From positions 1-11,879 of the forward strand of contig CAMZAY010000012.1 of assembly GCA_947304365.1 (NCBI GenBank): a DNA stretch of 11,879 bases, read 5' to 3'. This document shows positions 1 through 6,013 of the stretch, in pieces; within the stretch, counting starts at the first letter, position 1; each line of letters begins with the position of its first letter. The notes under the pieces are model-generated. The model saw only the letters and a program-made list of their open reading frames with translations. It was not told the origin of the DNA and did not search any database. The position numbers were made by a program, and so were the translations under genes. The DNA is from an uncultured Clostridia bacterium (GTDB lineage: Bacteria > Bacillota > Clostridia > Christensenellales > CAG-138).

Positions 1-770
1 ATAATATCGCGGTCGGAGCCGAGCGCCGCGGCGGCGGTCGGCTGAGTCTCCGCAAGCTCGGATATCAGGCGTTTCGCCTCGGCAAAATACAGCTCGATAT
101 CCGCGCGGGACTGCGCCGTAAGCCCCTCCGCAATGCGGGCTGCGGCGGCAGGAAAATCGTCGGTGTATTGAGCGGCGGCCATGTCGAGCCAGCCCTCGGG
201 ATCGGGCCGGGCGGCGGCGAACGCATACAGACTGCGTATCAGCGCGGCAAGCTTTTCATCGTTTCCAACGGCGGCAAGCAGCGCCTCGAGCCGCTTGTCG
301 GGCGTTTTCTCATGGGCGGCGAAGCGCTCCTCAAGCACCTCGTCTACGGCGCGCGCGGCCAAAAGCTCCGCATCGAGCGTCTCCGCCACGCCGAATGCGG
401 GATCGAGCCCCGCCTCGTGATAATTGCGGCGCAGCACGTTCATGCAAAAGCTGTGCAGCGTGGAGATATTCGCCCGCGCACAGGAGGCGGAGGCCGCGCG
501 TAGCTTTGCGGCGCGCTCGTCAAAGCCGCCCGCCGCGGCTTCGTCGGCAAGCTTCATGAGCCGCGCTTCGATGCGCTGCTTCATCTCCGCCGCGGCGGCG
601 TTCGTAAACGTCACCACAAGCAGGCGCTCCACGTCCGCGCCTTTGGCTATCAGCCGCGCGATGCGCTCCGTCAAAACGGAGGTCTTGCCCGCGCCGGCGG
701 CGGCGGATACGATAAGGTCGCCTTCCTTTTCGATCGCTTCAAGCTGTTTTTCGGTCCATTTATCTGCCAT
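1..770 (-). CDS. addA: ATP-dependent helicase/nuclease subunit A (AddA), N-terminal part, cut by window edge
   Basis: Large subunit of the AddAB (RexAB) helicase-nuclease, which resects double-strand breaks to start RecA recombination in Bacillota, the counterpart of RecBCD. The 256 complete codons cover the N-terminal superfamily 1 helicase domain. Visible are the Q-motif-like start WTEKQLEAI (5-13), Walker A SAAAGAGKTSVL (22-33), helicase motif Ia VVTFTNAAAAEMKQRI (52-67), which is almost diagnostic of AddA, and ISTLHSFC (102-109). A typical AddA has about 1,200 residues, so roughly four fifths, including the C-terminal nuclease, lie beyond position 1. The ATG at 770 puts the conserved WTEKQ motif five residues in. 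The gene has its own promoter and is the first gene of its transcript, so addB, which usually precedes addA, is not upstream here. UvrD and PcrA are less likely because of the TNAAAAEM and HSFC signatures. Confidence 0.95.
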   Translation of the reverse strand, partial: MADKWTEKQLEAIEKEGDLIVSAAAGAGKTSVLTERIARLIAKGADVERLLVVTFTNAAAAEMKQRIEARLMKLADEAAAGGFDERAAKLRAASASCARANISTLHSFCMNVLRRNYHEAGLDPAFGVAETLDAELLAARAVDEVLEERFAAHEKTPDKRLEALLAAVGNDEKLAALIRSLYAFAAARPDPEGWLDMAAAQYTDDFPAAAARIAEGLTAQSRADIELYFAEAKRLISELAETQPTAAAALGSDRDI

Positions 771-808
771 GATCCGTTTTTGCCCCGCTTTGGTTTTTAT
801 ACAATGCT

Positions 809-837
809 ATTTTATCATGAAGGGGACTTGCAAGCAA
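809..837 (-). promoter_or_regulatory. addA promoter (extended -10)
   Basis: Read on the minus strand: TTGCTT (837-832), a 17-base spacer, then TAAAAT (814-809) preceded by TGA, giving an extended -10. Transcription would start near 802, about 30 bases before the addA ATG. The -35 overlaps the -35 of the lspA promoter. This is a sequence match only. Confidence 0.65.
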
Positions 838-857
838 TATGCCCGCCGTGATAAAAT
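828..857 (+). promoter_or_regulatory. lspA-rluD promoter (extended -10)
   Basis: TTGCAA (828-833), an 18-base spacer, then TAAAAT (852-857) preceded by TGA. Transcription would start near 864, about 25 bases before lspA. The ten bases TGATAAAATA (849-858) recur inverted at 808-817 as the addA -10, so the two promoters are mirror images around position 833. Confidence 0.65.
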
Positions 858-888
858 AAGCGCAGCAGAATCGAAAGGCGGAACAAAG

Positions 889-1395
889 ATGCTGTTTGTA
901 CTATTGGCGATCGTACTGTTTGCGGTCGGCGCGGATCAGCTGACAAAGATGCTTATATTCGGCAATAATGCGGAGATAATAAAGGGCGTTGTCAGCTTCC
1001 GTTCGGTCGAGAACAGGGGCGTCGCATGGGGCTTTTTAAGCAATAAAGAGGGGAGCATGCTCATCGTTATCAGCGTGTTCACCGTTATCATGATAGGTCT
1101 TATGATCTGGATCGTGATCAAATACAGGAAGAGCATGAGCGTGCCTCTCATGATCGCCTTCGCGGCGGTCGTCGGCGGAGCGATAGGCAATCTTATCGAC
1201 CGTATCGCGCTCGGCTTCGTAAGGGACTTTATCTGCACCGAATTCATCGATTTCCCCGTGTTCAACGTCGCGGACTGTTTCGTTACCTGCGGCGGGATAC
1301 TGCTTGGCGTGATACTCCTTTTCACAAAGAGCGGGCGCCGGTTCCTTAACGCGCTTTTCCCCGAAAAAAAGAAGGATACCACAGAGGCGGAATAA
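889..1395 (+). CDS. lspA: Lipoprotein signal peptidase (signal peptidase II)
   Basis: Inner-membrane aspartyl protease that cuts the signal peptide from prolipoproteins just before the lipidated cysteine. The 168-residue protein has the four membrane helices expected (about 1-14, 56-79, 84-104, 130-146). Conserved residues are visible in order: D16 in ADQLTK, N42 in ENRG, GNLIDR (100-105), and the two segments carrying the catalytic aspartates, VRDFI (D113) and FNVADCF (D129). The reading frame stays open back to 424, but the ATG at 889 is chosen because it gives the normal family length, follows AAAGG at 874-878, and lies just after a promoter. Its TAA stop is followed at once by the TTG start of the rRNA pseudouridine synthase gene, the usual lspA neighbour in Bacillota. 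Two lipoprotein genes in the operon after that are plausible substrates. Confidence 0.96.
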   Translation: MLFVLLAIVLFAVGADQLTKMLIFGNNAEIIKGVVSFRSVENRGVAWGFLSNKEGSMLIVISVFTVIMIGLMIWIVIKYRKSMSVPLMIAFAAVVGGAIGNLIDRIALGFVRDFICTEFIDFPVFNVADCFVTCGGILLGVILLFTKSGRRFLNALFPEKKKDTTEAE

Positions 1396-2328
1396 TTGGA
1401 TACCGATATCATCTCGATCGAATTGACCGTACCGCCCGAGAAGGCGGGGCAGAGGCTCGACGCGTTCATCGCGTCGGAGACCTCTTTTTCGCGCAGCGCG
1501 GTGCAGCGGATGATCGAAAACGGCGACGTTCTCCTTAATATGAAGGAGGTCCCCTCAAAGGCGAAGGTAAAGCCCGGGGACGAGGTATCGGTCACGCCGC
1601 CCCTGCCGGAGATAACTGACATACTCCCGCAGGATATCCCCCTCGATATAGTCTATCAGGACGCCGATATCGCCGTAATAAACAAGCCGAAGGGCATGGT
1701 CGTGCACCCCGCCGCCGGCAATCCGGACGGCACGCTCGTCAACGCAATAATGTACCATATAAAGGACCTCTCCGGCATTGGCGGGGAGGTGCGCCCAGGC
1801 ATCGTACACCGGATCGACAGGATGACGAGCGGCCTCCTCGTGATCGCAAAGAACGATAACGCGCACGTTTTCCTTTCCGATCAGCTTAAGACCCACGCCG
1901 TGTCGCGCGTTTATTACGCCCTGTGCGAGGGGAATTTCAGGGAGGACTCCGGCACGGTCGACGCGCCGATCGCCCGCCACCGCACCGACAGGAAGAAGAT
2001 GGCCGTCGATCCGAACGGCAGGAACGCCGTAACGCATTGGCGCGTTCTGGAGCGCTTCGGCGATATGACGCTGCTCCGCGTAGAGCTTGAGACAGGCCGC
2101 ACCCATCAGATAAGGGTGCATATGGCGTACATTAAGCACCCGATAGTCGGGGACGAGGTCTACGGTCACGCGAAGAACTCCCTCGGGATCGTCGGGCAGG
2201 CGCTCCACGCGGGCGAGCTGAGATTGACGCACCCCGCGACGGGGGAGGAGATGGTATTCACAGCCCCCCTGCCGGAGGAATTCGCGAATGCGCTCGAAAA
2301 GCTCCGCAAAAGGAACTTGAGGAGCTGA
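1396..2328 (+). CDS. rluD: RluD-type rRNA pseudouridine synthase (RluA family with S4 domain)
   Basis: Converts uridines to pseudouridine in structured RNA, most likely 23S rRNA. An N-terminal S4 RNA-binding domain (about 18-68, RLDAFI through GDEVSV) precedes the catalytic domain. Key motifs are NKPKGMVVHP (96-105), the catalytic motif HRIDRMTSGLLV (138-149, catalytic D141), LETGRTHQIRVHM (231-243) and HAGELRLTHP (271-280). The 310-residue length fits the family. The TTG at 1396 is chosen because it abuts the lspA TAA and because the next ATG in frame (about residue 39) would cut through the S4 domain. AGGCGG at about 1385-1390 may serve as the ribosome binding site; coupling to lspA translation is likely. 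Whether the target is that of E. coli RluD or another site cannot be told from sequence. RluB/RsuA-type enzymes are excluded by the HRIDRMTSG form. Confidence 0.92.
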   Translation: MDTDIISIELTVPPEKAGQRLDAFIASETSFSRSAVQRMIENGDVLLNMKEVPSKAKVKPGDEVSVTPPLPEITDILPQDIPLDIVYQDADIAVINKPKGMVVHPAAGNPDGTLVNAIMYHIKDLSGIGGEVRPGIVHRIDRMTSGLLVIAKNDNAHVFLSDQLKTHAVSRVYYALCEGNFREDSGTVDAPIARHRTDRKKMAVDPNGRNAVTHWRVLERFGDMTLLRVELETGRTHQIRVHMAYIKHPIVGDEVYGHAKNSLGIVGQALHAGELRLTHPATGEEMVFTAPLPEEFANALEKLRKRNLRS

Positions 2329-2335
2329 TACGTTC

Positions 2336-2362
2336 AAGGACGGTTTTTCACCGTCCTTTTTT
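2336..2362 (+). terminator. Intrinsic terminator after rluD
   Basis: Perfect 8-bp stem AAGGACGG (2336-2343) with CCGTCCTT (2351-2358), a 7-base loop, and a run of eight T (2355-2362). It starts 7 bases after the rluD stop and closes the lspA-rluD transcript. Confidence 0.9.
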
Positions 2363-2424
2363 CATGCCCGGGGAACAAAGTCGAAAAGCCGTTCTATATG
2401 TCGTCAAGTACCGAAAACGCCACC

Positions 2425-2497
2425 TTATCCACAGTTTCCACAGGGTTTTCCACACAAAAACCGCTTGAAACGCATGGATTTAACGGAGTTTTCCACA
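2425..2497 (+). promoter_or_regulatory. Cluster of four DnaA-box-like 9-mers in one direction
   Basis: Four copies related to the DnaA box lie within 73 bases: TTATCCACA (2425-2433, perfect), GTTTCCACA (2434-2442, two mismatches), TTTTCCACA (2446-2454, one mismatch) and TTTTCCACA (2489-2497, one mismatch). All face the same way, and the first two abut. A 7-bp dyad (GCCGTTT at 2506-2512 with AAACGGC at 2523-2529) follows, then an AT-rich stretch from about 2545 to 2615. The whole interval 2363-2583 has no supportable gene. Such clusters occur at oriC, at DnaA-titrating or initiation-control loci, and in promoters controlled by DnaA. No dnaA, dnaN or rpmH is in the window, so oriC is only one possibility. 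Confidence 0.65.
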
Positions 2498-2583
2498 GTT
2501 GCCGTGCCGTTTGAAAGCGGAAAAACGGCGCTCAGGTCGTACCATTGTTAACAGATTCGACAAAAGAATGATCACATTCGCAG

Positions 2584-2612
2584 TTGATAATTTCAATAGT
2601 ATTTGGTATAAT
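2584..2612 (+). promoter_or_regulatory. Promoter of the SGNH / DUF4358 / DHHW operon
   Basis: TTGATA (2584-2589), exactly 17 bases, then a perfect TATAAT (2607-2612) with TGG before it (extended -10). Transcription would start near 2619, leaving about 60 bases of leader before the ATG at 2679. It lies about 87 bases downstream of the last DnaA-box-like site. It also shows that coding cannot begin upstream of about 2619, although the frame is open from 2499. Confidence 0.8.
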
Positions 2613-2678
2613 AACTGTATCTGTGCAGAGCTTGGGGCAGCCCGTTCCTGCCGGAATTATCATAAAGGAAATCCTGCC

Positions 2679-3485
2679 ATGAAAAGGTTTTTGATATATG
2701 CGCTCGCCGTTTCGATGACGGCTGCCGCGATGCTGTTTTCCGGCTGCGGCGGCGGATCGCAGACGGTCGATATCTACACGCCCGATCCCGGGTCTTCCGT
2801 GATAAGGCCCGTGCCCACATCGGTGCCCGACTTTACGCCCGATCCAGTCGCCTCCGTTTCGGAGACGCCTTCCGGGCAGACGACCGAGCCGCCTTACGAT
2901 CCCACGGAGCCGGATCAGAGCGTGTTCGACGACGCGGCGTTCATCGGCAACTCCGTTTTCGAGGGGTTCTATCGTTTCGGCGTGATCACGCACGGCAAGT
3001 TCTTCACCAAGGTCGGCCTTAACGTGAACAGCGTCTATACCGATCATACCGATACCGGCACCGTCCCCATAATTGACGAGGTCGCCCAGGGCAGCTACGG
3101 CAAGGTCATAATCCAGCTCGGGCAGAATGAGCTTGCATGGCCCAATATCACCGCGTTTATTCAAAAGTATTCCGATCTGATCGACGATATAATGCTTCGC
3201 CAGTCCGGCGCAAAGGTGTTCATCGTGGCGCTCCCGCCCGTGACGCAGGCGTATAACGACGCGGATCAGAGCGGCGTAAATAATGAGAACATCACAAGGA
3301 TGAACGGCCTTTTGAGGGAGCTTGCTTTAAGGCGCGGCGTGGTGTTCATAGAGGTCCCGGCGGAGCTTTACGACGTGAACGGCGCCCTTCCCGAGGAAGC
3401 GTCGAGCGACGGTCTCCACCTAAACCTCAAGTATGACAGGATCTGGGCGGATCACATCTGCCTCAGCGTAATGAAAGCAAGCTGA
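2679..3485 (+). CDS. SGNH/GDSL-like hydrolase lipoprotein, GNS variant
   Basis: Predicted lipid-anchored, outward-facing protein of 268 residues. The signal peptide has a basic start (MKR), a hydrophobic core (4-20) and a loose lipobox FSGC with C23. A Pro/Thr/Asp-rich linker (about 28-80) leads to an SGNH-fold domain. FIGNSVFEG (88-96) matches block I with the nucleophile candidate S92, but the usual GDS is GNS. LGQNEL (147-152) matches block III with N150. SDGLHLN (243-249) supplies the D-x-x-H pair, D244 and H247. So the Ser/Asn/Asp/His set is present and an esterase or acyl-transfer role is plausible; the substrate is unknown. AAGGAA (2665-2670) precedes the ATG by 8 bases. It is the first gene of an operon with a DUF4358 lipoprotein and a DHHW protein, sets that often accompany surface O-acylation. 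Confidence 0.8.
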   Translation: MKRFLIYALAVSMTAAAMLFSGCGGGSQTVDIYTPDPGSSVIRPVPTSVPDFTPDPVASVSETPSGQTTEPPYDPTEPDQSVFDDAAFIGNSVFEGFYRFGVITHGKFFTKVGLNVNSVYTDHTDTGTVPIIDEVAQGSYGKVIIQLGQNELAWPNITAFIQKYSDLIDDIMLRQSGAKVFIVALPPVTQAYNDADQSGVNNENITRMNGLLRELALRRGVVFIEVPAELYDVNGALPEEASSDGLHLNLKYDRIWADHICLSVMKAS

Positions 3486-3512
3486 CAAATCGACCTAACG
3501 GAGGAAAAACAA

Positions 3513-4013
3513 ATGAATAAGCTCAGGAACGTCGTTTCCATCATGCTGGTATTCGTTCTCGCAATGGCGCTCACCGCCTGCTCCGGGAACAAGAAGACGA
3601 AGGATTATAACGTGGATGAGATCGCGGACGCCATAGCGAGGAACGTCTCGTTCGAGGATCAGTACATCGCCAAGATCGAGCAGCGCGATTTCGCACTCAA
3701 TCTTTACGGTATAGAGCCGGCACTCGTCGCCGATAAGGACGGCGCAAAGGAAGCCGCCGTCTATATCTCCGGCTCCTCGCCCGAGATGATCGTATGCATC
3801 AAGGCCGTGGACGAGGGTTCCGCTTCCCTCGTGCTCGAGGCGGTGGAAGGGCTCATCAACACCTATATCACCAACTACACCAACTACGGCCCGGAGCAGG
3901 TCACAAAGCTTGAGACCGCCGTTAAGATCGTTAAGGGACAGTACGTTTTCGTCACCGTTTCGAACGACAATTCCGCCGCATCCGATTACATCAACGACCT
4001 TCTTTCCAAATAA
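3513..4013 (+). CDS. DUF4358-family lipoprotein
   Basis: A 166-residue predicted lipoprotein of unknown function. The signal peptide MNKLRNVV... has a hydrophobic core (7-20) and a clean lipobox LTAC (20-23), with C23 as the lipid-bearing residue. The mature part has the DUF4358 pattern: an opening VDEIADAIARNVSF (about 34-47), a YGIEPA segment, and an AAVYISGSSPEMIVCIKA segment, followed by a helical C-terminal half. No catalytic signature is visible. CGGAGG (3499-3504) sits 8 bases before the ATG, and only 27 bases separate it from the upstream gene, so it is co-transcribed. DUF4358 genes in gut Clostridia commonly sit beside DHHW proteins and MBOAT acyltransferases; that association is remembered, not shown here. 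The family call rests on recognition of the sequence pattern. Confidence 0.75.
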   Translation: MNKLRNVVSIMLVFVLAMALTACSGNKKTKDYNVDEIADAIARNVSFEDQYIAKIEQRDFALNLYGIEPALVADKDGAKEAAVYISGSSPEMIVCIKAVDEGSASLVLEAVEGLINTYITNYTNYGPEQVTKLETAVKIVKGQYVFVTVSNDNSAASDYINDLLSK

Positions 4014-5198
4014 TTGAAAAAGTCAGCAAGAAAAAATAAAACGTCCCAGATCATCACGGTCGCCGCGTTCGTTATCGCGATAGCCACGCTTGCCGTGCTC
4101 TTTGCTGCGCTCCCAAAAAAGGCGGGGCAGATGAGCGATCTTGAGTTCCGCATGCTGGCGGATCATCCCATAAAGGGCAAGTCGTTCTCCACGCTCGTAA
4201 GCGACACCGTGAAGGGCAATCTCTCAAAAAACGTCGACTCCTTCCTTGAGGATCATTTCCCCGCAAGGAGCTTCTTCATCGCGCTCAACTCGTATTACCT
4301 CCGCCTTACGGGCCGCAACGCGGATCAGGGCGTGGTCATGGGCAGGAACGGCCGCCTTTTCGCCGCCGCTTTCGATCCCGATATCCAGCAGCTCGATAAG
4401 AACATTGATGTAATGACCCTCTTCGCTGATGAGAACGGGCTCGAGCTCATATATGTCGACGTTCCCACCTCCGCCGCCGTGGTCACGGAGGATCTTCCTG
4501 ACGTGCATCTTGAGTATCATGACGCCGAAGTCATCGCCCATATCCGCGAAAAGCTCTCCGCAAGCGGCGCGAAGGCTCCCGATCTGATCGCCCTCTACGG
4601 CGACAACGCCGGGCAGTACTTCTATCTCACCGACCATCATTGGACGATGAAGGGCGCGTATCTTTGCTATGCCGCCATCTGCAACGATCTTGAGATAAAG
4701 CCCGTAAAGGAGTCGCAGTTCGTCGTAACGGGGTATGAGTTTTACGGCAGCTATTTCCGCGAAGCGGGGCTTTGGCTCACAAAGCCCGACGCGCTGGAGG
4801 TCTGGCGCAGCGACGAAACGGAAGCCATGAAGGTCACGATAGGCTGCGGCGAAAAGGCCGTGGAGCATACCGGCCTCTATGACGACGAACAGCTCAGGGA
4901 CGGCAACGTCAACAAGTACGCCGCCTATATCTATGACAATAACGGCCTCACCGTGATAGAGAACGAAGCCGGCAACGGGGATACCCTCCTCGTTGTAAAG
5001 GACAGCTTCGGCAACTCGATAGTGCCTCTCCTCGCAATGAACTACTCCCGCGTAATAATGATCGATACCCGCTATTACAGGGACGCTTCGCTGCCCGCCC
5101 CTTCCGAGCTCGTGAAGGAATACGGCGTTTCAAGGATGGTCGTCGTGCTCGGTACCGACTCGTCGACGAGCGATATCCAGGCGGCGTTCCTGCGCTGA
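4014..5198 (+). CDS. DHHW-motif membrane-anchored protein (AlgX/DltD-like, SGNH-related)
   Basis: A 394-residue protein with a basic N-terminus, one membrane segment (about 12-34) and a large outer domain. It carries the family's hallmark TDHHW (206-210) in YFYLTDHHWTMKGAYLCY, and a late KDSFGNSIVPLLAMNY (329-344) with the Asp-Ser pair that fits the SGNH-like nucleophile of AlgX/AlgJ/DltD relatives. These proteins usually help O-acylate extracellular polymers together with an MBOAT protein. The TTG at 4014 is chosen because it abuts the TAA of the preceding gene and because the next ATG (about residue 40) would remove the membrane anchor. No clear ribosome binding site precedes it, so translational coupling is likely. 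It is the last gene before a terminator. No MBOAT gene lies in the window, which leaves the acyl donor route open. Confidence 0.85.
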   Translation: MKKSARKNKTSQIITVAAFVIAIATLAVLFAALPKKAGQMSDLEFRMLADHPIKGKSFSTLVSDTVKGNLSKNVDSFLEDHFPARSFFIALNSYYLRLTGRNADQGVVMGRNGRLFAAAFDPDIQQLDKNIDVMTLFADENGLELIYVDVPTSAAVVTEDLPDVHLEYHDAEVIAHIREKLSASGAKAPDLIALYGDNAGQYFYLTDHHWTMKGAYLCYAAICNDLEIKPVKESQFVVTGYEFYGSYFREAGLWLTKPDALEVWRSDETEAMKVTIGCGEKAVEHTGLYDDEQLRDGNVNKYAAYIYDNNGLTVIENEAGNGDTLLVVKDSFGNSIVPLLAMNYSRVIMIDTRYYRDASLPAPSELVKEYGVSRMVVVLGTDSSTSDIQAAFLR

Positions 5199-5214
5199 CA
5201 AAACCGAATCTATC

Positions 5215-5249
5215 GGCCCCGCGGTCAGGTAAGACCCGGGGCCTGTTTT
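5215..5249 (+). terminator. Intrinsic terminator after the DHHW gene
   Basis: GGCCCCG (5215-5221) pairs with CGGGGCC (5237-5243); inside, GGTC (5223-5226) pairs with GACC (5233-5236) around a 6-base loop. The stem is followed by TGTTTTC and soon by a further T run (5253-5258). Confidence 0.85.
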
Positions 5250-5270
5250 CACTTTTTTGCGTTAACGCTA

Positions 5271-5299
5271 TTTACAAAATTCGCGCATAGTGGTAAAAT
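5271..5299 (+). promoter_or_regulatory. pyrR-uraA promoter (extended -10)
   Basis: TTTACA (5271-5276), exactly 17 bases, then TAAAAT (5294-5299) with TGG before it. Transcription would start near 5306, immediately before the PyrR-binding hairpin, leaving a leader of about 120 bases before pyrR. Confidence 0.75.
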
Positions 5300-5305
5300 A
5301 ACCAT

Positions 5306-5425
5306 AAAGGATTTTTAATTCGGCACTGTGATGCCGGCAAGATCGGTCATATCCCCGTCCCGCCCGTTTTCGGGCGCGGCGGCATGTCTGCCTGCCGGCT
5401 GCGGCGGGTTTTTTTGAGGCAAAAA
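5306..5425 (+). promoter_or_regulatory. PyrR-responsive attenuation leader (binding loop and antiterminator)
   Basis: Three competing structures can be drawn. First, an anti-antiterminator at 5310-5344: a lower stem GATTTT (5310-5315) with AAGATC (5339-5344, one G-U pair), an internal loop, a 5-bp upper stem CGGCA (5321-5325) with TGCCG (5332-5336), and the hexaloop CTGTGA (5326-5331). The hexaloop fits CNGNGA, the loop known for PyrR binding sites. Second, an antiterminator: GCCGGCA (5333-5339) pairs perfectly with TGCCGGC (5393-5399). Third, the terminator at 5391-5415. The antiterminator uses bases from both other stems, so UMP-bound PyrR holding the first hairpin would let the terminator form. 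A further GC hairpin (around CCCG-TTTT-CGGG, 5363-5378) lies between. The upper-stem bases differ from the Bacillus consensus, while the architecture matches. Confidence 0.82.
5391..5415 (+). terminator. Attenuator terminator in the pyrR leader
   Basis: CCTGCCG (5391-5397) pairs with CGGCGGG (5402-5408) around the tetraloop GCTG (one G-U pair), followed by seven T (5409-5415). It ends one base before the GAGG ribosome binding site of pyrR (5416-5419), so it lies upstream of coding and can only act as a conditional stop. Confidence 0.85.
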
Positions 5426-5965
5426 ATGGTTTTCAAGTCCGAAATAATGACAGAGGCGGAGGTCGCGCGGTCGCTCGCGCGCATCACGCATGAGATCATA
5501 GAGAGGGATCACGGCACGCAGGGGATAGTCCTGCTCGGCATACGCCGCCGCGGGCTGCCCCTTGCCAAGCATATCGCCGCCAATATCGAAAGGTTCGAGG
5601 GCGTTTCCGTTCCCGTCGGTTATATCGACGTCACCCTTTACCGTGACGACCTTACCGAAACGACGGATCTTCCCAACGCGGGGGAGACGCATATCCCCGT
5701 CGACCTCAACGGCAAATGCTGCATACTCGTTGACGACGTCATTTTCACCGGCAGGACGGCGCGCGCCGCGATAGAGGCGGTCTTCAAATACGGCCGTCCC
5801 GCGCAGATACAGCTTGCCGTGCTTATCGACAGGGGCCACAGGGAGCTTCCCATCCGGCCCGACTTCGTGGGAAAGAACATCCCCACGGCAAGGAGCGAGC
5901 TGATCGCCGTCACCGTGCCCGAGATCGACGGTGAGCCTTACGGCGTCAAGCTCTACGAAAGATGA
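5426..5965 (+). CDS. pyrR: Bifunctional pyr operon RNA-binding attenuator / uracil phosphoribosyltransferase
   Basis: PyrR binds pyr mRNA leaders when UMP or UTP is high, causing early termination, and has a secondary activity making UMP from uracil and PRPP. The 179-residue protein aligns from end to end with Bacillus PyrR as remembered: ARITHEIIER (18-27), GIRRRGLPLAKHI (38-50), IDVTLYRDDL (67-76), the PRPP loop ILVDDVIFTGRTARA (100-114), and IQLAVLIDRGHRELPIR (128-144) leading to GKNIPT (149-154). The frame is open back to 5384, but that start lies inside the leader terminator region. The ATG at 5426 is chosen because GAGG lies 6 bases before it and the length then fits the family. It is followed after 48 bases by uraA, the classic pyrR-uracil permease pair, and is controlled by its own leader. 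Confidence 0.96.
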   Translation: MVFKSEIMTEAEVARSLARITHEIIERDHGTQGIVLLGIRRRGLPLAKHIAANIERFEGVSVPVGYIDVTLYRDDLTETTDLPNAGETHIPVDLNGKCCILVDDVIFTGRTARAAIEAVFKYGRPAQIQLAVLIDRGHRELPIRPDFVGKNIPTARSELIAVTVPEIDGEPYGVKLYER

Positions 5966-5972
5966 ATACTAA

Positions 5973-5991
5973 CGGCGGGTCGACTCCGCCG
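5973..5991 (+). repeat. Small hairpin between pyrR and uraA
   Basis: CGGCGG (5973-5978) pairs with CCGCCG (5986-5991) around a 7-base loop containing the palindrome GTCGAC. There is no T run, so it is not a terminator, and the loop lacks CNGNGA, so it is not a second PyrR site. It may tune mRNA stability or the ratio of the two proteins. Confidence 0.5.
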
Positions 5992-6013
5992 CGAATAAAC
6001 AGGAGGAAAACCA

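Noticed and set aside
424..888. Upstream extension of the lspA frame
   Set aside because: It runs opposite addA, crosses the lspA promoter, and would double the family's length.
2499..2678. Upstream extension of the SGNH lipoprotein frame from a TTG
   Set aside because: It lies before the strong promoter at 2584-2612 and would bury the signal peptide in the interior.
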